Assembly: GCF_000612805.1 (NCBI RefSeq)
Contig: NZ_HG964404.1
Location: 583,091 to 647,090, forward strand
Direction of reading: 5' to 3'
From: Bacillus ndiopicus
GTDB lineage: Bacteria; Bacillota; Bacilli; Bacillales_A; Planococcaceae
Length of the DNA stretch: 64,000 bases
Position numbers and translations under genes: made by a program. Under the pieces are notes generated by a model. It was given only the letters and a program-made list of their open reading frames with translations, made no database searches and had not been told where the DNA came from. Below, one piece after another: positions 42,871 to 51,000 of this stretch (position 1 is the first letter of the stretch; every line of letters begins with the position of its first letter).

Positions 42871-42908
42871 AAATTACAGCCATTCCATTGAAGAATGGCT
42901 GTAATTTT
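42871..42908. terminator. Bidirectional terminator
   Basis: AAAATTACAGCCATTC, loop, GAATGGCTGTAATTTTT: a perfect long stem with A/T tails, 18 bases past the stop of the gene at 42927. It insulates that gene from the sheath operon promoter. Confidence 0.85.
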
Positions 42909-42926
42909 TATTTCGTGTAAATAGAA

Positions 42927-43442
42927 TTAGTTAGATTCGAGATTATCGTATATCATTCTTTTTAAGAAATCTATTTTTCCAATATCCTTATTATTATTGT
43001 TATCTGCGCGATAACTATCCTTGGATGAAGACTCGTAAACACTTAAATACTGCTCTAGATTCAGTAAATAATACCTTACCTCGCCTAGTTGATGCATTTC
43101 TAAATTCTCTAACTGTACTCCTGCGAAACTTGGTAAAGTATCAATAATACCAAACTCAACTGATAATCCCTCTTTAGAGAATTCGTGTTCATGCAAATCA
43201 ATCAAGCTATATTCCATTGACTTCATAATATTCACTATAGCATCCCAGTTATGTATATTTAATTCGGGTGGCACTTCCCATCCTCTTTTATCGCCAGGTA
43301 TATGAATATCCAAGTCTTGTGCATCCCAACTCTTTCCTGTAGCAACCTCTAAACCAACTGACCCCATTAGCAATGGGATAATTTCAATATCATTTAATTT
43401 TTTTGCGATTTTTATAAATTCATTAAACTTTTGATTATCCAT
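42927..43442 (-). CDS. Nucleotidyltransferase-like hypothetical protein
   Basis: 171 residues. LLMGSVGLEVATGKSWDAQDLD contains a GS(V)G..(X)..D(L)D layout like the active site of MNT-type nucleotidyltransferases (Gly-Ser followed by Asp-x-Asp; here D-L-D-I-H). The rest (VEFGIIDTLPSFAGV, RYYLLNLEQYLSVYE) matches families that modify small substrates or act in toxin-antitoxin pairs. It lies between kinase and sheath operon and may be unrelated to them. Confidence 0.55.
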   Translation of the reverse strand: MDNQKFNEFIKIAKKLNDIEIIPLLMGSVGLEVATGKSWDAQDLDIHIPGDKRGWEVPPELNIHNWDAIVNIMKSMEYSLIDLHEHEFSKEGLSVEFGIIDTLPSFAGVQLENLEMHQLGEVRYYLLNLEQYLSVYESSSKDSYRADNNNNKDIGKIDFLKRMIYDNLESN

Positions 43443-43511
43443 ATAACCCTCCGATTTTTGTCAATCAACCATTTAGCTGAACAACTTCTTTTTTATACAA
43501 TATTATAAATG

Positions 43512-44390
43512 TTAAATTTCACTTCTCCTTTTCAAGAGTCTTATTTTTTCATATAATAGAGCGATTTTTATAAATTTTAGTGAAAAACATCGCTTTTTTT
43601 GCTCTAATGCAAGTGCCCACATAATCATTCGACTAAGCAAATAATTAATATTAGAATTATAATCTCTTATATCTAATAGCCTATCATCTAATAAGCGTTC
43701 TGATATATCGTGAGGGGGATTTTTTGTGATGGCATAATAAATTGTCGCGCTAAGGCTGTATATATCTGTTTTAACATTTTGATTCGATTTATTTGAATAA
43801 AGCTCTAAAGGAGAATAGTTTTTGCTTGTTAAAATGGGTGTATCCTTAGTTACACGATAATCGATAGCCGAGCCAAAATCTATTAAACATGGCGTACCAT
43901 CATTAGCGATTAATATATTGCTTGGCTTAATATCTCGATGGATTATCCCCTTTTGATGAACATTATTTAGTGTATTAATCAAAGTTAAAAAAATGGATAC
44001 ATATGTGGGATTCGTATTTTCTATTACATATTGATCTAAAGGTACGCCCTCAAAATACTCCATTGTGATATAAATTGTCCCATTCTCCTCAAAGTGTTCA
44101 ATATATTTCGCCACATGCTGGCAATTTAAATTTTGCAAAATCGTTGCTTCCTGTATAAAGAGTTCCTTCAATTGATTAAATTTCGCTTTGTTGGAAGGAA
44201 GACGGCTTAATACCGTTTGATTATCTGTATCACGTATCGCTATTTCACTTGGATAAAATTCCTTTATAATAAAGAGCTCTTTCGTTATCATATTTTTTGC
44301 AAAATATACAACTGATAAATTACCTTTTTTTACAATATTTTTAATCTCGTATACTCCTTTTAGTAAAGTACATTCTTGTAAAGTAGGCAT
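43512..44390 (-). CDS. Ser/Thr protein kinase
   Basis: 292 residues from ATG 44390, with GAGGG just upstream. Kinase motifs: GVYEIKNIVKKGNLSVVY (glycine loop degenerate), LFIIKEFYPSE (catalytic Lys), YITMEYFEGVPL (hinge), IHRDIKPSNIL (catalytic loop), LIDFGSAI (DFG) and SPLELYSN..VKTDIYSL. The KEFYPSE motif is typical of kinases found with FHA/PP2C/T6SS genes. No membrane or sensor domain. Divergent from the regulator at 44549 and probably co-controlled with it. Confidence 0.85.
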   Translation of the reverse strand: MPTLQECTLLKGVYEIKNIVKKGNLSVVYFAKNMITKELFIIKEFYPSEIAIRDTDNQTVLSRLPSNKAKFNQLKELFIQEATILQNLNCQHVAKYIEHFEENGTIYITMEYFEGVPLDQYVIENTNPTYVSIFLTLINTLNNVHQKGIIHRDIKPSNILIANDGTPCLIDFGSAIDYRVTKDTPILTSKNYSPLELYSNKSNQNVKTDIYSLSATIYYAITKNPPHDISERLLDDRLLDIRDYNSNINYLLSRMIMWALALEQKKRCFSLKFIKIALLYEKIRLLKRRSEI

Positions 44391-44458
44391 ATATACCCTC
44401 AACCTCCCTTTATAATTACATATTTACATTAGTTTTACATAATAATCAATTATAATGA

Positions 44459-44508
44459 ATAACTTATAATGAGCATTTTAACTACTAGACTCAACCATCA
44501 TAAGTTAT
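44459..44508. promoter_or_regulatory. Inverted repeat in the kinase-regulator intergenic region
   Basis: ATAACTTAT at 44459-44467 and ATAAGTTAT at 44500-44508 form perfect 9-base arms 32 bases apart. The right arm overlaps a TATAAT -10-like box of the plus-strand regulator gene. A good candidate for a regulator-binding pair controlling both divergent genes. Confidence 0.5.
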
Positions 44509-44548
44509 AATAATACATATGTATACTGAGGATAGGAGCAAATATATT

Positions 44549-45412
44549 ATGAACCATATGATTTCACAAAAAATAAAGGAATTACGGAAAAAAAAGGGGT
44601 TTACACAAAAAGAGCTAGCAGAAGGTATCTGTACACAAGCGATGGTAAGTAACTTTGAAAAAGGAGAAATGATTCCTTCAAGCCCTACATTGTTTGCAAT
44701 CGCCCAACGACTTGGGGTTGATATGAATTATTTCTTTAATATGTCTAGTACTGATAGCACTTCTTTTAAAACAACGGATGCACAAAATATTATTCGTAAA
44801 CTTATTCACCAAAACGATTATGAATCTGCTTATTATATCGTGCAAAATGAGCTTGTACAGGAATCCTTACTCACAACTGAGCACCGCCAATTTTTATTAT
44901 GGCATAAAGGGATTTGCCAATGGTTTTTACACCAACAACTCGATACAGCAATTCAAACATTAGAAGAAGCTTTACACGCTGACGACAAGCAAAGCACTGA
45001 GCGTGAAGTCGCGATTATGAATAGTATTGCGGTTGTTTATCTTGGGGCAGGTCAATTCGAGAAATCATTATCTTATTATGAAAAATGTTTATTGTTGCTT
45101 AAGAAACAATCATCCATTTCCTTTACAATACAAATTAGAGTATATCTAGGTGCCTCACGTGCGTTTCAACATTCTCACAAATTTAACGAAGCGCTTTTAC
45201 TAGCTAAACAGGGCATTCAATTATGTACAGAAAATGAAACATTATATTTATTGGGAGATTTACTTTTCCAAGCATCACACTGTTTAATATCTTTGGAAGA
45301 TAAACTTAACGCATCAATTTATTTAGAAAACGCAAAAACAATATATACTTTACAGAACAAATTTGATTACTTAAAAATAGTAGAAGATTTAAGAACAAAT
45401 TATCTTAATTAG
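44549..45412 (+). CDS. PlcR-like XRE-TPR quorum-sensing regulator
   Basis: 287 residues from ATG 44549 (AGGAG ten bases upstream; the earlier ATG 44519 has none). Residues 5-62 are an XRE helix-turn-helix (IKELRKKKGFTQKELAEGIC, then QAMVSNFEKGEMIPSS), followed by five TPR-like repeats (DYESAYYIVQNEL, LDTAIQTLEEALHAD, FEKSLSYYEKCLLLLKK, FNEALLLAKQGIQL, LNASIYLENAKTIY). Length and layout match PlcR/NprR-type RNPP regulators, which bind a re-imported signal peptide in the TPR groove. A matching pro-peptide gene lies 83 bases downstream. Confidence 0.8.
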   Translation: MNHMISQKIKELRKKKGFTQKELAEGICTQAMVSNFEKGEMIPSSPTLFAIAQRLGVDMNYFFNMSSTDSTSFKTTDAQNIIRKLIHQNDYESAYYIVQNELVQESLLTTEHRQFLLWHKGICQWFLHQQLDTAIQTLEEALHADDKQSTEREVAIMNSIAVVYLGAGQFEKSLSYYEKCLLLLKKQSSISFTIQIRVYLGASRAFQHSHKFNEALLLAKQGIQLCTENETLYLLGDLLFQASHCLISLEDKLNASIYLENAKTIYTLQNKFDYLKIVEDLRTNYLN

Positions 45413-45495
45413 AAATTAAACTAATTGATATTTTTCACAACAAATGGTAAATTTAAATGAGTTATTACTTAATTTTCTAATAAAGGGTGATATTT

Positions 45496-45669
45496 ATGAA
45501 GAAGAAATTAACTAATCTATTAATGGCACTTTGTTTGGTATTCCCTATAGGCATTAGTTTCACATCCACTAATGTAGCTGCTGAAGCACAAGATTTAACA
45601 TCAGATAATCATTTAGTATTCTACGCTTCTGGTGAAGTTCCATCTATAAATATTCCACTTCGTCCATAA
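45496..45669 (+). CDS. PapR-like secreted signal pro-peptide
   Basis: 57 residues. MKKKLTNLLMALCLVFPIG is a classical Sec signal (Lys head, hydrophobic core), with a likely cut after NVAAEA, leaving a short tail that ends SGEVPSINIPLRP. ATG 45496 follows AAGGGTG at six bases. PlcR-PapR pairs have the same order, spacing and pro-peptide size, and the mature signal is the last 5-8 residues, here perhaps within SINIPLRP. A terminator follows, so it forms one unit with the regulator. Confidence 0.75.
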   Translation: MKKKLTNLLMALCLVFPIGISFTSTNVAAEAQDLTSDNHLVFYASGEVPSINIPLRP

Positions 45670-45703
45670 TAAATAGGGGTAGTGCAAAATGACTTACAAT
45701 TTT

Positions 45704-45752
45704 AAAAGCGCAAGAAATGCATTTTAAAAATGCTGATTTCTTACGCTTTTTC
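45704..45752 (+). terminator. Terminator of the regulator-peptide unit
   Basis: AAAGCGCAAGAAAT, loop, ATTTCTTACGCTTTTTC: a stem with one G-T type mismatch and a T run, 35 bases after the pro-peptide stop. Confidence 0.8.
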
Positions 45753-45840
45753 TATTTAATCTTACTTTCTTTTAAACCTATGGACAAATTGGAGGACAAA
45801 TTCTAATTAATTATGCCCTTTTCCACACGTAATTGTTATA

Positions 45841-46266
45841 TTAACCCCTTACAACAAGCACATCACATTTTGCGCTTCGTACGATACGTTCTGCATTTGA
45901 GCCGATAATCATTTTTTCAAATCGGTTTAAGCCTGTTGCGCTAATAATAACTAAGTCGATATCCTTTAGGTTTGTTAGAATCACCTTTGGAGATCCAAGC
46001 TCAACTACAGCATGAACAGTTGTTACTCCTGCTGCTATCGCTTCATCTTTTAACTGCTCCATTTGTTTTTCTCGTTCCTCTTTTACTTGCTCTGCATACG
46101 TTATATCGTACGCTTGTACTGAGCCAAAAGAGTACGTGTCGACTACACTTACAATATGTAAAATAGCCTCATTTTGTTTTGCTACCTTTATTGCGCGTTG
46201 TAGCGCTTGTAAAGATTGCTCAGAAAAATCAACGCCGACAGCGATTTGTTTATAGTAATTAGTCAT
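45841..46266 (-). CDS. Universal stress protein (UspA family)
   Basis: 141 residues from ATG 46266 (CAGGAGG upstream). AVGVDFSEQSLQALQRAIKV at the start, HIVSVVD in the middle and GSNAERIVRSAKCDVLVVRG at the end give the UspA fold; the last contains the G..(S/N)..(I)V..(A/S) ATP-binding pattern. Cytoplasmic stress protein of unclear substrate. Stands alone. Confidence 0.9.
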   Translation of the reverse strand: MTNYYKQIAVGVDFSEQSLQALQRAIKVAKQNEAILHIVSVVDTYSFGSVQAYDITYAEQVKEEREKQMEQLKDEAIAAGVTTVHAVVELGSPKVILTNLKDIDLVIISATGLNRFEKMIIGSNAERIVRSAKCDVLVVRG

Positions 46267-46315
46267 GTTCAATTCCTCCTGTTTTCTTCTATTATAGCAA
46301 AGCATGGAACTGAAT

Positions 46316-46346
46316 GAAAACGCATGAAATCAAAGTTTCATGCGTC
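46316..46346. terminator. Hairpin downstream of trpG
   Basis: AAAACGCATGAAA, loop TCAAAG, TTTCATGCGTCT. A perfect nine-base stem, 143 bases past the trpG stop and just upstream of the usp gene; likely ends the trpEG transcript, though the T run is poor. Confidence 0.55.
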
Positions 46347-46375
46347 TATTCATCTATCTTACGGGCAAATTCAAG

Positions 46376-46460
46376 CTGTTTGCGAGCGGATTTCAGTTAC
46401 TTGCGAGCGAAAAGTGCGTTTTAACGAGCGAATTTCTCCTTCTTGTGAGCGAATCGTGAC
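46376..46460. repeat. Short degenerate tandem repeat (GCGAGCGA type)
   Basis: TTGCGAGCG, TTGCGAGCGAA, ACGAGCGAA and TGTGAGCGAA occur every 20-24 bases between trpG and usp. Same style as the TATCTGCG array at 62240. No coding role visible. Confidence 0.55.
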
Positions 46461-46488
46461 TTTTCACCTATAAAATCCAGCAACAGCT

Positions 46489-47061
46489 TCATTCCACTAC
46501 ATTCAAAAATGCCTCAATCATTGAGTTTCCAGCCTTTGTTCCGATAGATTCTGGGTGAAATTGCAAACCATAGAGCGGATAATGCTTATGTTGAATCGCC
46601 ATAATTTCGCCATCATCTGCTGCGCTCGCTGTCACAATGAAATCATCGGGTAGTGTGTCATGTTCAATTACTAATGAGTGATAGCGCATCACTTCTTCAT
46701 CGTTGGCCACATTTTGTAATAATCCTTGTTGCTGATGTGTTAGAGGGCTCATTTTGCCGTGAATAATGTTTGTTGCTCGCACGATATTCGCTCCAAATGC
46801 CTCGCCAATTGCTTGATGCCCTAAGCAAATTCCTAGTATCGGTACTTCTTGATAAAAGCTTTGAATAATTTCTATAATATTACCAGCCTCGCTCGGTACA
46901 CCTGGCCCAGGCGAAATAATAATGGCTTTTGGCTGCAGTGCGCGAATTTCTTCGATTGATATTTTATCATTTCGCACAACTTGTACTTCCTGCCCAAATG
47001 CCGCAATTTGATGGTATAAATTATAAGTAAACGAATCGTAATTATCGATTAATAAAATCAT
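46489..47061 (-). CDS. trpG: Anthranilate synthase glutamine amidotransferase
   Basis: 190 residues, class I amidotransferase: ILLIDNYDSFTYNLYH, ISPGPGVPSEAG, ILGICLGHQAIG (catalytic Cys) and GLQFHPESIGT (catalytic His and Glu). It delivers ammonia to TrpE for anthranilate formation. Overlaps trpE by four bases. In Bacillus the same subunit can also serve p-aminobenzoate synthesis (pabA); the T-box upstream favours a tryptophan role, or a shared one. Confidence 0.9.
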   Translation of the reverse strand: MILLIDNYDSFTYNLYHQIAAFGQEVQVVRNDKISIEEIRALQPKAIIISPGPGVPSEAGNIIEIIQSFYQEVPILGICLGHQAIGEAFGANIVRATNIIHGKMSPLTHQQQGLLQNVANDEEVMRYHSLVIEHDTLPDDFIVTASAADDGEIMAIQHKHYPLYGLQFHPESIGTKAGNSMIEAFLNVVE

Positions 47062-48422
47062 TTTCGCACCTCCAATAACGCACGCGCTTTATTTAACGTT
47101 TCTTCATACTCCATGCGTGGAATGGAATCATATACAATGCCAGCCCCCGCTTGAACATAAGCCTTGCCATCTTTCACAATCATTGTGCGGATAGCTAACG
47201 TTAAATCCATGTTGCCAGAAGCGGAAATATAGCCCACTGCTCCTGCATAGATGCCACGCTTTTTTTGCTCAAGTGCATGAATAATTTGCATCGCGCGTAT
47301 TTTTGGTGCGCCAGATACTGTACCTGCTGGTAGGCTTGATGCAAGTACATCTACAACATGTGCTCCTTGCTTTAGCTGCCCTGTTACTTCTGAGACGATA
47401 TGCATAACATATTTATATTTTTCAATATGCATATAGCGATTAACTTTTACTGAGCCTACTTCACATACGCGTCCAATATCATTACGTCCTAAATCGACAA
47501 GCATGCGATGCTCAGCTAGCTCTTTCTCGTCATTCAGTAGCATTTGTGCTAGTCGCTCATCTTCCTCCACTGTAGCCCCGCGTGGTTTCGTGCCAGCTAT
47601 TGGATTTGTTGTAACAACACCTGCCTGCACCTTGACTAAGCTTTCTGGCGAAGTGCCAAGCACAATGGCATCCCCAAAATTCATATAAAACATATATGGC
47701 GAAGGGTTTGTTGCACGTAGCTTGCGATATAATGCAAACGCGTCTCCCTCGAAATTGGCTTCAAATGTTTGTGACAGCACCACTTGAAAAATATCTCCAC
47801 GCTGAATATGTTGCTGCGCGGTTTCCACCATATTTGTAAATTGCTCCTCGCTAATTGTCGCTGAAAAATGAATATCCACATCTGTATTGATTGTTTGTGT
47901 TACCTGTTGCTCGATTTGCTGCTCAAGCTGTGCAATTGCTTGCTGCATTTGCTCCTCAGTGCGCCCACCGAATAAATCGACAGCAACTAATGCCACTTTT
48001 TGCTCAATATGATCGATAACGATAAATGTGTCATAAAAATAAAGATGAACGTCAGGCATATGATAGACATCGTTCACGATTTGCCCAATATTTTCAAAAT
48101 GAAAGGCTGTTTCATAGCTAAAATAACCGATTGCTCCACCAAAAAATGCAAATGGGTATGGCCCTTCATTTATTGGTAGCACCTCTTTTATACGCTCAGT
48201 CACAGCTATGCTTTTCGTTTCGCCATTAAAAGTTGAGAACTTGTCATCACCCATCAGCTCTCCTATTGGGTCAACAGCAATAAATGAATAACGCCCGCTT
48301 TCAGCATATTTGGCATTTGATTCAAACAGCATTTTATGTTGCCCTTGTAGGCATGAATAAATGCTGATTGGGGTATAAGTATCCCCCTGCAACGTTTTCA
48401 TTACATAACTCATCTCTGTCAT
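47058..48422 (-). CDS. trpE: Anthranilate synthase component I
   Basis: 454 residues from ATG 48422 (AGGAGAG upstream); the longer frame covers the leader terminator and is rejected. Chorismate-binding enzyme: GDIFQVVLSQTF, LGTSPESLVKVQ, NPIAGTKPRGAT, DLGRNDIGRV, LPAGTVSGAPKIRAMQII, and GAGIVYDSIP.MEYEET. Makes anthranilate from chorismate and glutamine with TrpG. It could be PabB by sequence alone; the upstream tryptophan T-box supports TrpE. Other trp genes are not in the window. Confidence 0.85.
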   Translation of the reverse strand: MTEMSYVMKTLQGDTYTPISIYSCLQGQHKMLFESNAKYAESGRYSFIAVDPIGELMGDDKFSTFNGETKSIAVTERIKEVLPINEGPYPFAFFGGAIGYFSYETAFHFENIGQIVNDVYHMPDVHLYFYDTFIVIDHIEQKVALVAVDLFGGRTEEQMQQAIAQLEQQIEQQVTQTINTDVDIHFSATISEEQFTNMVETAQQHIQRGDIFQVVLSQTFEANFEGDAFALYRKLRATNPSPYMFYMNFGDAIVLGTSPESLVKVQAGVVTTNPIAGTKPRGATVEEDERLAQMLLNDEKELAEHRMLVDLGRNDIGRVCEVGSVKVNRYMHIEKYKYVMHIVSEVTGQLKQGAHVVDVLASSLPAGTVSGAPKIRAMQIIHALEQKKRGIYAGAVGYISASGNMDLTLAIRTMIVKDGKAYVQAGAGIVYDSIPRMEYEETLNKARALLEVRK

Positions 48423-48458
48423 ACTCTGCTCTCCTATCTCTGCTCTTCTTTTGTACAC

Positions 48459-48665
48459 AAAAAGGCCCTCCGCACTGTAAAGGACGGAGAGCCGTGGTAC
48501 CACCTTCATTGGCTAATTGCTTAGCCCACTCGAACTGCTTGTAACGTCAGCAACTACGGCAAGGCATTTCCTCCTCGCAGCTAGAAAATCCATTCACCTA
48601 TGCTGAATGCTAGCTTGCACCAACCGCTAGCTCTCTTGTCAAACAAACATAGACTACTATTTTTT
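48459..48665 (-). promoter_or_regulatory. T-box riboswitch, tryptophan type
   Basis: Minus strand shows GAGAGCTAGCGGTTGGTGCAAGCTAGC (given here as its two arms GAGAGCTAGC and GTGCAAGCTAGC) of stem I, GTGAATGGATTT with a TGG specifier after GAA, the T-box AAGGTGGTACCACGG (48492-48506), and a terminator CTCTCCG..CGGAGGGCCTTTTT. Uncharged tRNA-Trp would pair with TGG and GGTACC region to allow transcription of trpEG. Confidence 0.9.
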
Positions 48666-48685
48666 CATTATCGCTTTATGCTGTA

Positions 48686-48714
48686 ATTGTAACGTGATTT
48701 TTCTTATAATTCAA
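48686..48714 (-). promoter_or_regulatory. SigA promoter of the T-box leader
   Basis: TTGAAT (48709-48714) and TACAAT (48686-48691) separated by 17 bases on the minus strand, about 25 bases before the T-box leader. Confidence 0.7.
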
Positions 48715-48721
48715 ACATTTT

Positions 48722-49267
48722 TTAATTTGTTAGTGCTATTAATTTCGCCTGCATTAAACGGTTGCGCACAAAAATACCTAGCCATGTAGCCAGTGCTGCT
48801 TTTATTAAACCCGGAATAATAAATGGTATCATTCCGCCTGCAAGTGCCGCTTCCCATGATAAATCTCCTGCAATTTTCAGCCAAATTGTTCCGAAAATAA
48901 GTGTTACAAACATGCCAATCACATTTGCAACTGCTGCTTGCACATACGTATATGAAGTTTTTTCTAAATATAAGCCCATTAAATACGCGGCTGGTAAAAA
49001 TCCTACTAAATAGCCTCCTGTTGGGCCAATTAATTTTGCAACTCCCCCTGTAAATCCTGCAAAAACTGGCAAACCGGCTGCTCCTAATAATAAGTAAACT
49101 GTAACAGCTAATGTGCCAAGCCTTGGACCTAAAATTGTTGCAATAAGCCCTACCGCTAATGTTTGTCCTGTAAATGGTACGGGTGGTACAGGAAGCATTA
49201 CTTGTGCAAGTACCGCAATAATTGCCGCACCGAATGCTGCTAATACATAATTTTTAACATTCATCAT
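48722..49267 (-). CDS. bioY: Biotin ECF transporter S component
   Basis: 181 residues, about six membrane helices, with the BioY signatures VPPVPFTGQTLAVGL near residue 30 and GPTGGYLVGFLPAAY near 80. Binds biotin at the membrane and works with shared EcfAT energising proteins. A BirA-type operator precedes it, so it should be off when biotin is plentiful. Confidence 0.92.
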   Translation of the reverse strand: MMNVKNYVLAAFGAAIIAVLAQVMLPVPPVPFTGQTLAVGLIATILGPRLGTLAVTVYLLLGAAGLPVFAGFTGGVAKLIGPTGGYLVGFLPAAYLMGLYLEKTSYTYVQAAVANVIGMFVTLIFGTIWLKIAGDLSWEAALAGGMIPFIIPGLIKAALATWLGIFVRNRLMQAKLIALTN

Positions 49268-49284
49268 CTTTCCCCCAAGCTTTA

Positions 49285-49311
49285 GTAAACCTAATACAAA
49301 TATAAGTTAAC
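49285..49311 (-). promoter_or_regulatory. BirA-type operator upstream of bioY
   Basis: Minus strand reads GTTAAC (49306-49311), 15 bases, GTTTAC (49285-49290). BirA operators in Bacillales are GTTAAC half-sites about 15 bases apart; one base differs here. Lies 18 bases before the gene. Confidence 0.7.
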
Positions 49312-49379
49312 ATAAAACATTATGCATATTCAATCATTTTTGTTATTATTTTTTTAGAATATGAGAGTGGGGGATGGCT

Positions 49380-50933
49380 ATGAATTTATGGTATGGCGGA
49401 ACGATTTATACGATGCAGCAGGAAGGACATGTTGTAGAAGCGATTTTAGAGCGTGATGGAATGATTATAGCTACTGGTGCATTTGCCGATTTACATGGGC
49501 AAGCACAGCACTTTATCGACCTTAAAGGAAATGTTTTATATCCAGGCTTTGTCGATAGTCATTTACATATTATCGGCTATGGGGAAAAGCTAAAAAATTT
49601 AGATGCAAGTAATATAGTATCTAAAGATGAATTGATGGCCGCACTGCAACAGCGAGCTACTGCATTGAAAGAGGATGATTGGCTTGTTGCGATTGGCTAT
49701 AACGAAGGGGCAAGTGAACTACTAACCTTTCCTACTATTGAAGAATTAGATGCGTTAAACTGCCATGTTGTCATTAAACGTAGCTGCCACCATTTAATCA
49801 TGGTCAATCATCTTGCGCTTGCCTATGCAAAAATTGATGAAACAACTGTAAGCCCAGCAGGTGGAGTGATTGAACACAAGGATAGGCAGCTAACAGGTAT
49901 TTTAAAAGATAGCGCTTTATATTTAGTCATTAACCATATGCCAACAACTACGCAGGGCTATGTCGATGATGCACTACAAAAATCCGTTGCCTCGTTGCAT
50001 TCTTTTGGCATTGTCGGTGGACATTCAGAGGATTTAAGTTATTATGGACACCCTTCTGTACCATTGCAAAGCTATGAGTATATTATTAAAAATAAAAATT
50101 TCAAGGCACATTTATTGCAGCATCATCAAGCGTGGGATGAGGTTCAGCAAATCGATTTTGCCCCATCTACTTGGCTGGAGCTTGGTGCGATGAAAATTTT
50201 TATCGATGGCGCATTTGGTGGTCGTACAGCAGCACTTTCTGCTCCATATGCGGATGACCCTAGCAATAGCGGCTTATTTATTCATTCTCATGAAGAGTTG
50301 GAACAGCTAGTTCGCAAAGCGCGTGCTGCGAAGGCAACAATTGCTGTTCATGTTATCGGTGATGCAGCAATCGCTACTATCGCCCGGTTACTTGAGCAGT
50401 ATCCGCCATTAAAGGGGCAAAAGGACCGCATTATCCATTGCAGTTTAATTACTGCTGAGTTGCTTGAAAAACTAGCAAAACTACCGATTATTGTGGATGT
50501 ACAGCCGCAATTTATTCAGTCAGATATGGGTATTTTAGAGGCGCGATTAGGCAAAGAACGCTTAGATTATGCACATCCAATTAAATCCTTGTTAACGCGT
50601 GGTATCGTATGTGCGGGAGGCTCTGATGCACCAATTGAGCATCCAAATCCACTGTATGGCATTTATGCTGCTATTACACGCAAAAGAATGGATGGAATGC
50701 AGGTTTTAAACGCGGCTGAGTGCATCTCACGCTATGAGGCTGTTGGTCTTTACACGACAGCACCAGCTAAAGTCATTGATAAAGCACATATTCGCGGACA
50801 AATCGCAGCAGGCTTTGAGGCCGACTTTACAATACTAGATGGTGATATATTCACACTAGATGTTGAGCAAATCCCCCATTTACAAGTGGTAGAAACCGTC
50901 GTACATGGAAAAACTGTTTACCAACAAAAATAG
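49380..50933 (+). CDS. YtcJ-like metal-dependent amidohydrolase
   Basis: 517 residues from ATG 49380 (GTGGGGGATGG gives good spacing; ATG 49374 lies too close to the GGGGG). Amidohydrolase_3 layout: LYPGFVDSHLHIIGYG (metal HxH), KIFIDGAFGGRTAAL, IAVHVIGDAAI, IIHCSLI and CAGGSDAPIEHPNPL (metal Asp). N-terminal and C-terminal beta sandwich completes the fold (GFEADFTILDGDIF). Hydrolyses an unknown amide or related bond in the cytoplasm. Single gene between bioY and phoU. Confidence 0.88.
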   Translation: MNLWYGGTIYTMQQEGHVVEAILERDGMIIATGAFADLHGQAQHFIDLKGNVLYPGFVDSHLHIIGYGEKLKNLDASNIVSKDELMAALQQRATALKEDDWLVAIGYNEGASELLTFPTIEELDALNCHVVIKRSCHHLIMVNHLALAYAKIDETTVSPAGGVIEHKDRQLTGILKDSALYLVINHMPTTTQGYVDDALQKSVASLHSFGIVGGHSEDLSYYGHPSVPLQSYEYIIKNKNFKAHLLQHHQAWDEVQQIDFAPSTWLELGAMKIFIDGAFGGRTAALSAPYADDPSNSGLFIHSHEELEQLVRKARAAKATIAVHVIGDAAIATIARLLEQYPPLKGQKDRIIHCSLITAELLEKLAKLPIIVDVQPQFIQSDMGILEARLGKERLDYAHPIKSLLTRGIVCAGGSDAPIEHPNPLYGIYAAITRKRMDGMQVLNAAECISRYEAVGLYTTAPAKVIDKAHIRGQIAAGFEADFTILDGDIFTLDVEQIPHLQVVETVVHGKTVYQQK

Positions 50934-50970
50934 TGCAATTGGTTGGGCGAATGGGGACTTTAGATGCACA

Positions 50971-51000
50971 AAAAAGCGGGGAAACTGTCCCCGCTTTTTT
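50971..51000. terminator. Convergent terminator between amidohydrolase and phoU
   Basis: AAAAAGCGGGGA, loop AACTG, TCCCCGCTTTTTT. A perfect GC-rich stem serving both converging genes; it overlaps the last bases of phoU. Confidence 0.9.
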
